Source of the DNA: Anaerolineales bacterium UBA3499
Lineage (GTDB): Bacteria; Chloroflexota; Anaerolineae; Anaerolineales; UBA11657
NCBI GenBank assembly: GCA_002377585.1
Contig: DFQC01000007.1
Coordinates: forward strand, 62,001 to 126,000
Reading direction: 5' to 3'
DNA: 64,000 nt
The translations under genes and the position numbers were made by a program. The notes beneath the pieces were generated by a model. It worked only from the letters and a program-made list of their open reading frames with translations. It searched no databases and was not told the origin of the DNA. Each line of letters opens with the position of its first letter. Positions within the stretch are counted from its first letter, which is position 1. Positions 33,320 through 43,131 of the stretch are shown piece after piece.

Positions 33320-36019
33320 ATGACTAATCAAATTTATAGATTTACTTACCTACCAATAGTAATTGTGCTTCTAATAGCGTCAGGTTTGCGTTGGATGGAT
33401 GTTGGTGTGGAAACTTTTACAACTGATGAAGCTGTGCATACTATCAAAGCTTTAGCTATTGCTAAGTATGGAGAGTTTGGATTGTTAGGCCCACCGATGC
33501 CTTACTTTAGTTTCCGTGGATGGCATGGTCCTGTATCAATCTATTTGTATGCTCTGCCATTACTCATAAAGGCTGATCCTAGATTAGCACGTATGGTTAC
33601 TGGAGTGTTTCATATACTTGCAACATCCTTAATATATGCTATTGGGAATCGATTTTTTGATAGACGGGTAGGAATAATTTCAGCACTATTGTTTGCTGTC
33701 CATCCAGAAGCAGTTTTTATGTCTCGTGGAATATGGAATCCCACACTACAGTTACCTTTTGCACTCGCATACATGTGGACCGGACTACTTGGATACCTTG
33801 GTAGAAATAAATGGGCAAGGATTTCTCATTTACCTATGCTTACATTAGGTGGGCAGTGTCACCCAGGCGTGTTTCTCCTGTTTCCTATATCTTTAGTGTT
33901 TTTAGTTGTTGTGTGGCGGAATCATCCTGAAGAGCGGATTAAAGTAATTCGGCAGACATTAGTTAGTGCTGTATTAGCTGTTGCCTTGACAACGCCATGG
34001 ATTCTAGGTGTGTATCTTGATAATATAAATAATGTCTCAAACTTTGCTATTGCTGGTACAAGTATCGTGCAATCCAATGCTGGCAGTGACAATCAAGGCT
34101 ATTATCATATGGCTACTCGCATATATCAACAACTAGGCAACTGGCAATTGGATTGGACCCAACCAATACAACCAACAATCACTTTGATGGGAGTACTTGT
34201 TTTGACAGGAATGGCACTAATGCGTCGAAAAAGTGCTGCTGGTGGATTGATTGCTCTCGGTTATATATTGCCTCCGTGTATGTTATTCATTCTCTCCGCG
34301 CGTTATGAAGATCATTTTATTTGGTCCAGTTACGGTTTTGCTTTTATAGTCCAGGGTATATTTGTAGGTAAAGTGTTACCGGGTGTAGGAAAAAGATGGG
34401 GACAAAGACACTATTCTCGTATAGGCATGCGGACAATTCAATGTATAAGATATATAGGCATTCTAATATTTGGCCTGTTAGTAGTGACTCATGCATTCTT
34501 CAACATTAGATACGACCTTGGTCTTGGTCGCGTTTCTCTGGATGATCAGATCGCTGCTTTGGATGTGGCTGGAGAACGTGCGATGAAATCCAATCGCGAT
34601 TTATTGATAATTGCTTCAAGCGATAAGATGCAATGGGAGGCCTTACAAGAATTGAGGAATGCTAGAGTGGTTTGGGAAGACCGCGCCATGCCTTTGAGTA
34701 CAAATGGAGCGATTTTGTTAGGCAAAGCAGATTATGAAGGACGCCCCTTTGTTTTCTCTGAAGGAGAGATTAGAGAGGGAGGTTTTCGTGTTACAGAATT
34801 GTCTCCATCAGCGAGCTTTAGTGCGGATTTGTTGCCGTTACATCCGATTTCACTATCCAACGGAGGAACTTTCCTGGGTTTTGTTACGGACTCCAACGAC
34901 ATCGTTCCTAAGCCTGAAGAAATATGGACCATTCATCTTATTGAGCGCATAGATTTTGTGTCGGAGCATAATTATAAGGTTTTTGTACATTTGTTGGATT
35001 CAAACAACACAAAATATGCTCAAGCAGATTTACAGGGTCTTCCAAAGGCACATCAGAAGGTGGGCGAATATGTTCTTCATACAATATCATTAGTGGTGGA
35101 CAAAAATTTGCCCATTGGTGTACCTCTTATACTGAGTTTCGGGGTTTATCCTGATTCGGATCATGATATAGGGTTTGATACGAGTGAAAACGGCTTAAGC
35201 AGCTCTGGAATTATTGAGATAAAGGCCACTGCAGATAGCCTAGCACGTTCAGATTATATAGATTTATTAAATATCGTGGTAGACAAGGAAATAGTTCAAG
35301 GACAACCACTTAATGTTGGTGCTACATGGCAAGTAGTACGTCCCACATTAGCAGATATTGGTTTACGTTGGAATATCCTCTCTTTAGAAGGCAATCTAGT
35401 TTTTGACTCTGAAACAGATATTACTTTGGATCAGGTCAAGAACACATTCAGTACTGGATTAGTGTTTACCAATCAATATTTTTTACGCTTAGATACAGAT
35501 ATACCTTCAGGCAATTATGTGTTGACAATGGACGTGGTTCAAAATGCAAGCGATAAACCAAGAGCAATATATAGTTTGCCAATTGAGATCATGGATAGTG
35601 AACGCAATTTTTCTATGCCGCAGATACAACACCAAAAATCAGCAAATTTCAATGACGAGCTGGCTTTGCTAGGATATGATAGTGTTCATAATGGTCTAGA
35701 CGTTGATTTGACTTTGTATTGGCAGTCATATAGTCAAGTTGAACATGATTACAAATACTTTGTACATATGTGGCATGATGATAGACTAGTAGCTCAAATA
35801 GATGCCACACCGATAAACAATGAGTATCCGACATCTTGGTGGGCTCCTGGCGAAATATTAGACGAGTCAGTGAAATTGGCAGCACCATCGGCTGGCAATT
35901 ACACCTTAACTACAGGTTTCTATGATCCAGACACTCAAGAAAGATTGAAGGTTGTGCTTCCAGAAGGTAATAATATGACTAACGAGTGGATTGAGTTGTA
36001 CAAGATGTCTCTGCCATAA
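33320..36019 (+). CDS. large GT-C membrane glycosyltransferase with repeated C-terminal beta domains, copy B
   Basis: An 899-residue tandem paralogue of the preceding gene. The acidic motif is TTDEAV (residues 34-39), followed by LLGPPMPYFSFRGWHGPVS, HPEAVFMSRGIWNP and LGGQCHPGVFLLFP, with equivalents in copy A (LLGPPSSLGLVHSPLS, HPHMVFASRVINN, LAGQCHPHTFALAP). The C-terminal tail repeats the modules TIHLIERID-YKVFVHLLDSNNTKYAQ-LSFGVYPDSD and, from residue 811, YKYFVHMW-VAQIDATP-YPTSWWAPGE-GFYDPDTQERL. The duplication therefore includes both the enzyme core and the tail. The ATG is 7 bp after copy A. A heteromeric pair is possible. Confidence 0.75.
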   Translation: MTNQIYRFTYLPIVIVLLIASGLRWMDVGVETFTTDEAVHTIKALAIAKYGEFGLLGPPMPYFSFRGWHGPVSIYLYALPLLIKADPRLARMVTGVFHILATSLIYAIGNRFFDRRVGIISALLFAVHPEAVFMSRGIWNPTLQLPFALAYMWTGLLGYLGRNKWARISHLPMLTLGGQCHPGVFLLFPISLVFLVVVWRNHPEERIKVIRQTLVSAVLAVALTTPWILGVYLDNINNVSNFAIAGTSIVQSNAGSDNQGYYHMATRIYQQLGNWQLDWTQPIQPTITLMGVLVLTGMALMRRKSAAGGLIALGYILPPCMLFILSARYEDHFIWSSYGFAFIVQGIFVGKVLPGVGKRWGQRHYSRIGMRTIQCIRYIGILIFGLLVVTHAFFNIRYDLGLGRVSLDDQIAALDVAGERAMKSNRDLLIIASSDKMQWEALQELRNARVVWEDRAMPLSTNGAILLGKADYEGRPFVFSEGEIREGGFRVTELSPSASFSADLLPLHPISLSNGGTFLGFVTDSNDIVPKPEEIWTIHLIERIDFVSEHNYKVFVHLLDSNNTKYAQADLQGLPKAHQKVGEYVLHTISLVVDKNLPIGVPLILSFGVYPDSDHDIGFDTSENGLSSSGIIEIKATADSLARSDYIDLLNIVVDKEIVQGQPLNVGATWQVVRPTLADIGLRWNILSLEGNLVFDSETDITLDQVKNTFSTGLVFTNQYFLRLDTDIPSGNYVLTMDVVQNASDKPRAIYSLPIEIMDSERNFSMPQIQHQKSANFNDELALLGYDSVHNGLDVDLTLYWQSYSQVEHDYKYFVHMWHDDRLVAQIDATPINNEYPTSWWAPGEILDESVKLAAPSAGNYTLTTGFYDPDTQERLKVVLPEGNNMTNEWIELYKMSLP

Positions 36020-36028
36020 ATCAATATC

Positions 36029-37108
36029 ATGAGGATATGCTACTTTGGTGCATTCGATCTCTCGTACACTCGCAACAATTTCATACGTTGTGCTTTAGAG
36101 TTAAATGATTGCCAAATAACATACTGTAATGTTCCTCAATCTTGGCCAACATACAAGAAAGTCTTACCTTTAATAAAACAATACAGAAAAGTTTGGCGTG
36201 AGTGTGATTTGATTGTGGTGGCAGAATTTTGTCAGACAGTGGTACCCTTGGCTTGGTTGCTAGGTCAAATTACAGGTCGACCAGTGATTTTTGATATGGT
36301 GATTGGTCTATATGAAGCTAGTGTGCTAGAACGTGGCAGATATACAATTAACAGTTTTGCGGCAAGGAAACTATATTTTATAGACAAGATTGCTTGTATG
36401 TTATCAAAAAAAGTATTAACAGGCACGATTGCTTACAAAGAGTATTTGGTCAATGAGTTTAAGATTTCTTCAAAAAAGGTACAAGTAACCCCGTTAGGTG
36501 TTAACAACAATTTATTTTTTCCGAAACCAAAATCAGAAAGTAACACAGACAGATTTATCATCATGTATCACGGTTCTTATATACCTAATCATGGAGTTGA
36601 GACAATAATCAAAGCAGCTGCAAACCTAAGCCAATATCAAGGCCTTATTTTTAGACTCATTGGTGATGGTGAGGGGAAGTCTCATGCTATGCAATTAGCT
36701 GACAAATTAGGTGTTGAAAACATAGAATTCTTATCGAAAGTTCCTTTTGAACAATTATCTCATCACATTGCTAACTCGGATATCGTTCTCGGGGTTTTTG
36801 GCGATACTTCTCAGGCTAGGAAAGCAATGGCCAATAAAATACTTGAAGGTCTTGCTATGCAAAAACCTGTAGTGACTGGGAACACGATGAGCATTTGTGA
36901 AAATTTTAAGCATATGGAACATTTGTGGTTAGTTCCATTAGCAGATGCTGGTGCGCTTGCTGAGGCATTGGTTTCGCTATCTCAAGATAAGAAGTTGATG
37001 ACTGAATTGGCTGAATCAGGTTGTTTGCGTGTGATTGACAGATTGACCCCAGCTGCAGTAGGCAAGGATTTGGTCGATAGTTTGCATATCATAATAGAAA
37101 GTCAATGA
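36029..37108 (+). CDS. GT4-like glycosyltransferase
   Basis: A 359-residue GT-B-type protein. The N-terminal domain opens MRICYFGAFDLSYTRNNFI; the C-terminal domain has VTPLGVNNNLFFPK, MYHGSYIPNHGVETIIKAA, LIGDGEGKSHAMQLA and ANKILEGLAMQKPVVTG. The final segment corresponds to the donor-binding helix, but the E-x7-E motif is only half present (KILEGLA), as in several GT4 subfamilies. It overlaps the next GT4 gene by 4 bp (ATGA) and lies 9 bp after the GT-C pair. The SYTRNNFIR beginning is shared by many uncharacterised exopolysaccharide transferases. Confidence 0.78.
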   Translation: MRICYFGAFDLSYTRNNFIRCALELNDCQITYCNVPQSWPTYKKVLPLIKQYRKVWRECDLIVVAEFCQTVVPLAWLLGQITGRPVIFDMVIGLYEASVLERGRYTINSFAARKLYFIDKIACMLSKKVLTGTIAYKEYLVNEFKISSKKVQVTPLGVNNNLFFPKPKSESNTDRFIIMYHGSYIPNHGVETIIKAAANLSQYQGLIFRLIGDGEGKSHAMQLADKLGVENIEFLSKVPFEQLSHHIANSDIVLGVFGDTSQARKAMANKILEGLAMQKPVVTGNTMSICENFKHMEHLWLVPLADAGALAEALVSLSQDKKLMTELAESGCLRVIDRLTPAAVGKDLVDSLHIIIESQ

Positions 37109-38310
37109 TGAAATTTATTTATCTTACTAATTCTCGTTTGCCAGGTGAGAAGGCACATGCCATACAGATTATGAAAACCTGTGCTGCGTTGGCTGCTGAT
37201 GTTACTATAAGATTAGTACACGCAAGAAGAGTAAATAGACCTTGGTTACAATCAATTGTCGATCTGCAAAAGTATTACAAATTGCCTCGTGATGTCGAAC
37301 GAAGATTGGTATATTCACTTGATCTTTTCAGTATCGTACCTAACCTGCCATTTGGGAAATTTTTAGCTTACAAAGTTGTATTTGCGATTCAGACCATAAC
37401 TTATCATATTGCGTTACTTCCATTGTTATTAACTAGCACAGCAGATGTGTATTACACGCGTGATAGCTTGACAGCAGCTCTATTAATTATTTTGAGAAAG
37501 GAAAATGCTAGCACGGTAATTTATGAAGCGCACAAGTATCCTAGTAGTAGATTAGGATTAGCACTTAGTAGGTGGTTATCTAAGAAGCTCGATGGTATTG
37601 TTGTTCTGACTAATATTCTTGCAACCAGATATCTGGAGTTAGGTGTTTCTGAAAAGAGAATATCAGTTGTGCCGGATGCAGTTGATCTTCAAGATTTCGG
37701 AGTTTTCAGTAAATCTGCAGCTCGTCATCAATTAAGTATTGATGAAAACATGTTTGTGGTTATGTATGTAGGGCATATGTATCATTGGAAGGGTGTAGAT
37801 ACTTTGGTTGAAGCAGCTTCAAAATTAAGTGACAATGAGCAGATTTGGTTAGTTGGTGGTACGCCTGAGGAGTTGCCACGTATAGAACAGCTTGCTAAAC
37901 AATTGGAACTTACCAATATCCATTTGGCGGGATATGTACCTTATGAAGATATATCCACCTATATGGCTGCTGCTGATGTGTTAGTTATCCCTAATAGCGG
38001 AGATTCGGACATATCTAGATTTTATACATCGCCAATTAAATTGTTCGAATATATGGCTGCTAAGAGACCAATCATTGCTTCAAATCTACCATCTTTGCGA
38101 GAGATCATTGAACATGATGAGACAGCTTTGCTTGTGCAGCCCGATAGCCCTAGCTCACTAGCGATAGCAATTCAGAGATTGCGATCCGACTTACATTTGT
38201 CATCCCGATTAGTAGATAATGCTACTATATTAGTTAGTAAACACACTTGGTCTGTGCGAGCGAAACGTATACTCAGATTTATTGATAGTGTAATGAGTAT
38301 GTCTGATTAA
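37105..38310 (+). CDS. GT4 family glycosyltransferase, paralogue of the one at 10-11 kb
   Basis: A 401-residue GT-B protein. N-terminal LPGEKAHAIQIMKTCAALA and C-terminal SPIKLFEYMAAKRPIIASNLPSLREI align closely with the corresponding segments of the minus-strand GT4 gene in the first glycan locus. YVGHMYHWKGVDTLVEA is the donor-domain start. The central TRDSLTAALLI and VIYEAHKYPSS segments are like CYTRGRDVTAA and SVVEIHGKPVS of the paralogue. Two adjacent ATG codons mark the start, and the overlap with the upstream stop indicates coupling. Confidence 0.85.
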   Translation: MMKFIYLTNSRLPGEKAHAIQIMKTCAALAADVTIRLVHARRVNRPWLQSIVDLQKYYKLPRDVERRLVYSLDLFSIVPNLPFGKFLAYKVVFAIQTITYHIALLPLLLTSTADVYYTRDSLTAALLIILRKENASTVIYEAHKYPSSRLGLALSRWLSKKLDGIVVLTNILATRYLELGVSEKRISVVPDAVDLQDFGVFSKSAARHQLSIDENMFVVMYVGHMYHWKGVDTLVEAASKLSDNEQIWLVGGTPEELPRIEQLAKQLELTNIHLAGYVPYEDISTYMAAADVLVIPNSGDSDISRFYTSPIKLFEYMAAKRPIIASNLPSLREIIEHDETALLVQPDSPSSLAIAIQRLRSDLHLSSRLVDNATILVSKHTWSVRAKRILRFIDSVMSMSD

Positions 38311-38360
38311 CAATTGCTTGGCGGATTGTCACGTATCTTTGTAATAGTTATGGTTGTATT

Positions 38361-39926
38361 ATGCTCCAACGTATATTTATATCTACTGGTATCATACTTT
38401 TAGCTGCTTTCTTAAGATTTTGGCAAATTAGTAATGCTCCATTAGGACTGAATTATGATGAAGCTCTCAATGGTTTGGTATCGTCTCAGGTATTGAATGG
38501 AGAGCATCCGGCATTATTATCTCTAGATGACAGTAGGGAACCTTTACATTTCTATTTGACAGCTATTTCACTATCGATATTGGGTAATACACCTGGAGCA
38601 TTACGTATTCCATATGTGATATGTAGCTTGATACTAGTGGGATTTGTTGGGCTACTGGGTAAGGAACTATTTGATCGTAAGATTGGATTGTTAACTGCCC
38701 TGTTATGTGCCTTCACGGTTTGGCCAATGTATTTGGGACGTTATGGAACGCGATCCGTGGTGTTTGCTGTGATGATTGCTATGGCACTATATTTTGCTGT
38801 CTATGCATCAGGCAGACGTGATTTGTATCTTTGGATTATCGCAGGTTTCTGCTTTGGTGTTTCTCATTATACATATACAGTCAATTTGTTTGTGATACCT
38901 GCCATTATTGTAATTGTGGTTGGAATGGTACTGTGGTATCGCAATGAAATTTTTTCCAACTGGAGAGGAATGCTTTTGATGATATCTATTACTGTGATAG
39001 TTGCTCTGCCCATATTGCTTTATCGAAGCGAGTTACTGGCACAGTCATTTTCGCGTCCGCGCAGTCTATCAGTGTTTTATGAGGGACAAGGATTTAGTGA
39101 CCTACTAAGGACAATATGGATACAGGCAGTTTTAGTGATGAGAATGTTTTTCATACGAGGGGATGCTAACCCCCTACATAACATTCCGGGTCGTCCAATA
39201 TTTGACTTGGCTATGACTATACCTTTGTTGTGGGGCTTTGTTAGAAGTATTTCTGGGCACTACCGGTCTCGAGGCATGCTAATGTGCGCTTGGATATGTG
39301 TGTTTTTGTTACCAACTTTTATGTCAAAGAGTGCTCCACATTTCTTGCGTTCTGTAGGTGTATTACCTGTACTTTTTATGGTTCCAGCACTTGGTTTGAG
39401 AGGTATGTACAATTGGCTTAAACGTGTGACCGATAAGTTTATAAGTCTGGTGCTTGTATCAGGTTTGCTCGGAATATCGATAATTTTTTCAGTGCGCGAT
39501 TTTTTCATTAACGATTTTTTGAATGAGCCATATGTGTTTAGGGCTTATCAGGGTGATGAGACATCATTGGCGTTGCAGATCAATCGACGATTGTCGATTG
39601 GTTGGACAGGGGATAATTTGCAAGTTGAATCGAATGGTGTTGCTGCAAGTGTAAATGTATGGGTTGAGTCCGAGGTATGGGATAGAAATCGTTATGCTGA
39701 ATTTCTTGTGCCAGGGCAGCCAGGTGAGATACCAGGATTCCATTTGTTATCTTCATCTACAAAATTACCCAACAGTGGTGGAGTATTATTTGTGCATCCG
39801 CAAAATACTGATTACTGGAAATCAAATATTCCTAAAGGAAGAACAATCGATTTGGAAACTGGTCCTTGGCTATTTGATTCACTTAATCACACTGCCGAAC
39901 CAATATATCAAATTATTTCCTGGTAA
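38361..39926 (+). CDS. GT-C membrane glycosyltransferase (ArnT/PMT-like)
   Basis: A 521-residue polytopic protein with an N-terminal membrane helix and then LNYDEALNG (Y32-D33-E34), the GT-C acidic motif. EPLHFYLTAISLSILG and GKELFDRKIGLLTALLCAF are typical of the PMT_2/GT39-GT83 superfamily. About ten membrane helices occupy residues 5-370, and a soluble C-terminal part of about 130 residues follows. That tail lacks the YKYFVH/GFYDP modules of the other large GT-C proteins. It closes the second glycan locus; a DsbA-like gene follows after 94 bp. Confidence 0.75.
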   Translation: MLQRIFISTGIILLAAFLRFWQISNAPLGLNYDEALNGLVSSQVLNGEHPALLSLDDSREPLHFYLTAISLSILGNTPGALRIPYVICSLILVGFVGLLGKELFDRKIGLLTALLCAFTVWPMYLGRYGTRSVVFAVMIAMALYFAVYASGRRDLYLWIIAGFCFGVSHYTYTVNLFVIPAIIVIVVGMVLWYRNEIFSNWRGMLLMISITVIVALPILLYRSELLAQSFSRPRSLSVFYEGQGFSDLLRTIWIQAVLVMRMFFIRGDANPLHNIPGRPIFDLAMTIPLLWGFVRSISGHYRSRGMLMCAWICVFLLPTFMSKSAPHFLRSVGVLPVLFMVPALGLRGMYNWLKRVTDKFISLVLVSGLLGISIIFSVRDFFINDFLNEPYVFRAYQGDETSLALQINRRLSIGWTGDNLQVESNGVAASVNVWVESEVWDRNRYAEFLVPGQPGEIPGFHLLSSSTKLPNSGGVLFVHPQNTDYWKSNIPKGRTIDLETGPWLFDSLNHTAEPIYQIISW

Positions 39927-40020
39927 CTTGATGGGTAATTTTTTTAATAATATGAAAATCGCCCTTGTCCAAATTGATTCATGGTTTATAATGCCGGCTT
40001 AGCACTTGTGAGGTTTTGGT

Positions 40021-40710
40021 ATGAGTAAACGTGCACAGACTCGTGTTGAACAGCAGGGTAAAAAACGTAGGCAACGTTTCATTTCAGTTATGGTGATTAC
40101 TATTGCTGTGGTACTCGTCGCCATACTTATCATTAGGCAGAGCAATCAAGATGCTGTTGAGATAGTGTCTGTGGATAAAGAGACACCTGCATATGCAGAC
40201 GGGAAAGCTTTGGGTTCTATGGGAGCTCCGGTCTTGGTACAAAGTTTTTCAAATTTTCCTTGTCCGCATTGTCGTACACTTGCTAGAGATGCTGCTTCAC
40301 AAATCGAGAGTAATTTTGTTGAATCTGGACTTGTTCGTTATGAATATCATTATGCAACCTTTGACCAGTCGGTAGGTAGATTTGCTGCTGAAGCAGCTGA
40401 ATGTGCGAATCAGCAAGGTGCATTTTGGCCTTATCATGATATTCTATATGCTAATCAGACTGGAGTTCGTGATCAATACTCAGAGCGTAGACTGATTGCA
40501 TTTGCAGAAGATTTAGATCTTGATGGTCGTGAGTTTCGCGGCTGTCTTGATGAAGGGAGATCTAGTGCAGTTGTTCAGCAAGATGCAGAGCTTGCTTCTG
40601 AAATGGGTGTGAATGCAACACCAACAGTTTTTATAAATGGAGAAAAGGTGGAGGGGTCTATGCCATTTGAGGTCTACAGAGAAATAATAGAACGTGAGCT
40701 AGACGGTTAG
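40021..40710 (+). CDS. membrane-anchored DsbA-like thiol-disulfide oxidoreductase
   Basis: A 229-residue protein with a basic N-terminus (KKRRQR), one membrane helix at about 21-39, and an extracytoplasmic thioredoxin-fold domain. The active site is CPHC at residues 81-84 in NFPCPHCRTLA. The cis-Pro loop is in VNATPTVFINGEKVEG. ECANQQGAFWPYHDILYANQ and a second Cys in RGCLDEGRS form the inserted helical domain seen in Chloroflexi and actinobacterial DsbA-like proteins. It probably introduces disulfides into exported proteins. It stands alone between the glycan locus and icd, about 70 bp from each. Confidence 0.88.
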   Translation: MSKRAQTRVEQQGKKRRQRFISVMVITIAVVLVAILIIRQSNQDAVEIVSVDKETPAYADGKALGSMGAPVLVQSFSNFPCPHCRTLARDAASQIESNFVESGLVRYEYHYATFDQSVGRFAAEAAECANQQGAFWPYHDILYANQTGVRDQYSERRLIAFAEDLDLDGREFRGCLDEGRSSAVVQQDAELASEMGVNATPTVFINGEKVEGSMPFEVYREIIERELDG

Positions 40711-40780
40711 ATTCTTGATTAGTGAATGTGGTAGTAAAATAAATTAGTGAAGAATCAAAAAAATATACAGGAGTATCTCA

Positions 40781-42079
40781 GTGAATTACTCGACTACTGA
40801 AGTTCCCGAAGGAAGCAAAATTGAGATGGTTGATGGAGCATTACATGTTCCTAGCAATCCTATTGTGCCGTTTGTGGAAGGAGATGGTATAGGGCCTGAC
40901 ATCTGGAGAGCATCTCGCCGGATACTGGATTCTGCTGTGTCATTTGCTTATGGTGATCAACGAAAGATATCGTGGATGGAAGTGTTTGCGGGCCAGAAGG
41001 CATTTGATAAATTTGATGAGTGGCTTCCTGAAGACACTGTACATGCTTTTCGTGAGTTTTTGGTTGGGATTAAAGGTCCTCTTACAACACCCGTGGGTGG
41101 TGGTATAAGGTCGTTGAATGTTGCTTTGCGGCAGCAACTTGATCTTTATGTTTGCCAACGACCAGTACGCTGGTTTAGTGGTGTGCCTTCTCCAGTGAAG
41201 GATCCTCAGCGTGTGAATATGGTTATATTTCGAGAGAATACTGAAGACATATATGCTGGTATTGAATTTGAAGAAGGTACAGAAGAGGTAAGTATTTTTC
41301 AGAATTTGTTAAAAGAGTCTTTTCCAGAGATGTCTGACAAGATTCGATTTCCGAAAACTAGTGGCATTGGCATCAAGCCTATTTCAATTGAGGGTACAGA
41401 AAGGTTAGTGAGGGCTGCTATTAAATATGCTGTAGACAATGGTCGTAAAAGTGTCACTATGGTCCACAAGGGCAACATTATGAAGTTCACTGAAGGTGCT
41501 TTCCGCAATTGGGGATATGAACTTGCTGAACGTGAGTTTTCCTCTGAGACATATACATGGAACCAATGGGAGCATACAAAATCCAATAATGGTGAGGCTG
41601 CTGCTAATGCCGAACAAGATGAAGCTATTGCTTCTGGTAAGATCGTAATTAAGGATACTATTGCTGATATTACATTGCAGCAGGTCCTTACACGTCCAGA
41701 TGAGTTTGACGTAATTGCTACTATGAATTTAAATGGTGATTATCTGTCTGATGCATTGGCAGCGCAAGTCGGTGGCATAGGTATTGCTCCTGGGGGCAAT
41801 ATCAATTACAGTACAGGTGTAGCTGTGTTTGAGGCCACACATGGCACTGCTCCGAAATATACAGGTCAGGACAAAGTCAACCCAGGCTCAGTGACGTTAT
41901 CTGGAGAGATGATGTTACGTTACATGGGTTGGACAGAAGCTGCTGACCTGATTATTAAGGGTGTGAGTGGTGCAATTAAATCCAGGACTGTGACCTATGA
42001 TTTTCATAGATTAATGGAAGGTGCAACTTTGCTTAAATGTTCTGAATTTGGCGACGCAGTCATTTCTCACATGAGTTAG
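40781..42079 (+). CDS. icd: NADP-dependent isocitrate dehydrogenase
   Basis: Oxidative decarboxylation of isocitrate to 2-oxoglutarate in the TCA cycle. The 432-residue product aligns with the E. coli-type enzyme: [14 protein letters not shown] with Ser111 at the position of the regulatory phosphoserine, [30 protein letters not shown], and [19 protein letters not shown]. The cofactor loop (late THGTAPKY plus Arg/Tyr residues) points to NADP. The start is a GTG, supported by AGGAG at 40769-40773 seven bases upstream. It is 30 bp upstream of the SDH anchor gene, so icd and sdh may be co-transcribed. Confidence 0.95.
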   Translation: MNYSTTEVPEGSKIEMVDGALHVPSNPIVPFVEGDGIGPDIWRASRRILDSAVSFAYGDQRKISWMEVFAGQKAFDKFDEWLPEDTVHAFREFLVGIKGPLTTPVGGGIRSLNVALRQQLDLYVCQRPVRWFSGVPSPVKDPQRVNMVIFRENTEDIYAGIEFEEGTEEVSIFQNLLKESFPEMSDKIRFPKTSGIGIKPISIEGTERLVRAAIKYAVDNGRKSVTMVHKGNIMKFTEGAFRNWGYELAEREFSSETYTWNQWEHTKSNNGEAAANAEQDEAIASGKIVIKDTIADITLQQVLTRPDEFDVIATMNLNGDYLSDALAAQVGGIGIAPGGNINYSTGVAVFEATHGTAPKYTGQDKVNPGSVTLSGEMMLRYMGWTEAADLIIKGVSGAIKSRTVTYDFHRLMEGATLLKCSEFGDAVISHMS

Positions 42080-42109
42080 CTGTTATAAGGTTATTACAAT
42101 AATTTACTA

Positions 42110-43117
42110 ATGGACAATACACAAATTTTCATTATAGCTGTGGTAGTTATTGCAGTATTTACTATAGGTGGTGGGGTTGCATTAGCAATTAGTCTGTATC
42201 AAGCCAACCGTTTGATCATTGAAACTGTTTCAGTGCCGCGTTCCGATATCGTGCAGGATCATGGAGGTCACGTATCAGGTTTGGGTGAGACTACGCGTGC
42301 AGACAAGTGGTGGATTGAGCCGTTATGGACTGGTTTCGGATTTCTATGTTTTGTAGCTTATGCTAATTGGGCCGGATTTCAGGGGGAACATTATTGGCAT
42401 GGGTCATATTTGTCACCTTTCTATTCGCCAGTTTTGTTTGTTGATTTGTCTCGTGTTGGAGCTGCTCCATTAGAGCATGCGTGGTTTGGTATTTGGCCTG
42501 ATTGGATTAGGCAAATTTGGCCTCCATTTTTCCCGACTTCACCAGCTTGGTTGATATTAGCGGGCCCGCTTGCTTTTCGTTTGACATGTTATTACTATCG
42601 TAAGTTTTACTACCGCTCATATTTTTTGAGTCCTCCAGGATGTGCTGTTGGAGCTATGCCAAGTAATATAGTGGCTGGTCCGACTGGGACCAAGCAGTAC
42701 AAAGGTGAAACAGGATTATTTATCTTTCAAAACATTCATCGCTACACGTGGTATCTGGCTGTTGTATATATAGGTATTCTTTCATGGGATGCATTTATAT
42801 CGTTGTGGGAGGGTGGAGAAGTCTTTCATGGGCGTATTGGTATAGGAGTTGGATCATTTGTGTTGTTTTTGAATCCATTGCTATTAGCCACTTATACATT
42901 TGGATGTCACTCATGTAGGCACTTAGTAGGCGGCAGAAAAAATTCTTTCTCTGGCAAGATTGGTGCACGCATTAGATTCAGCTTGTGGAAGAAAGTGACC
43001 TGGCTAAATCAGCGGCACATGTTGTTTGCATGGCTCAGTATGATATGGGTGGGATTCAGTGATTTTTATGTACGTATGTGTTCCATGGGTATTATCAATG
43101 ATATTAACACCTGGTAG
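42110..43117 (+). CDS. succinate dehydrogenase membrane-anchor-like protein (long, Actinobacteria/Chloroflexi type)
   Basis: A 335-residue membrane protein directly upstream of sdhA. It has an N-terminal helix (about 5-30), then four or five more hydrophobic helices. Conserved-looking polar motifs are FRLTCYYYRKFYYRSYFLSPPGCAVG, YKGETGLFIFQNIHRYTWYLAV, TFGCHSCRHLVGG and LNQRHMLFAWLSMIWVGFSDFYVR. The His residues in IHRY, CHSCRH and QRHM are candidate haem or quinone-site ligands. It has no resemblance to the short SdhC/SdhD pair of E. coli. Position and motifs support a role as the single anchor subunit of the SDH complex; biochemical assignment is inferred. Confidence 0.7.
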   Translation: MDNTQIFIIAVVVIAVFTIGGGVALAISLYQANRLIIETVSVPRSDIVQDHGGHVSGLGETTRADKWWIEPLWTGFGFLCFVAYANWAGFQGEHYWHGSYLSPFYSPVLFVDLSRVGAAPLEHAWFGIWPDWIRQIWPPFFPTSPAWLILAGPLAFRLTCYYYRKFYYRSYFLSPPGCAVGAMPSNIVAGPTGTKQYKGETGLFIFQNIHRYTWYLAVVYIGILSWDAFISLWEGGEVFHGRIGIGVGSFVLFLNPLLLATYTFGCHSCRHLVGGRKNSFSGKIGARIRFSLWKKVTWLNQRHMLFAWLSMIWVGFSDFYVRMCSMGIINDINTW

Positions 43118-43131
43118 AGGTTTTTCATAAT

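Noticed and set aside
39655..40002. 115-residue frame overlapping the end of the last GT-C gene
   Set aside because: It lies almost wholly inside the GT-C gene in another frame, has no ribosome site and no recognisable features.
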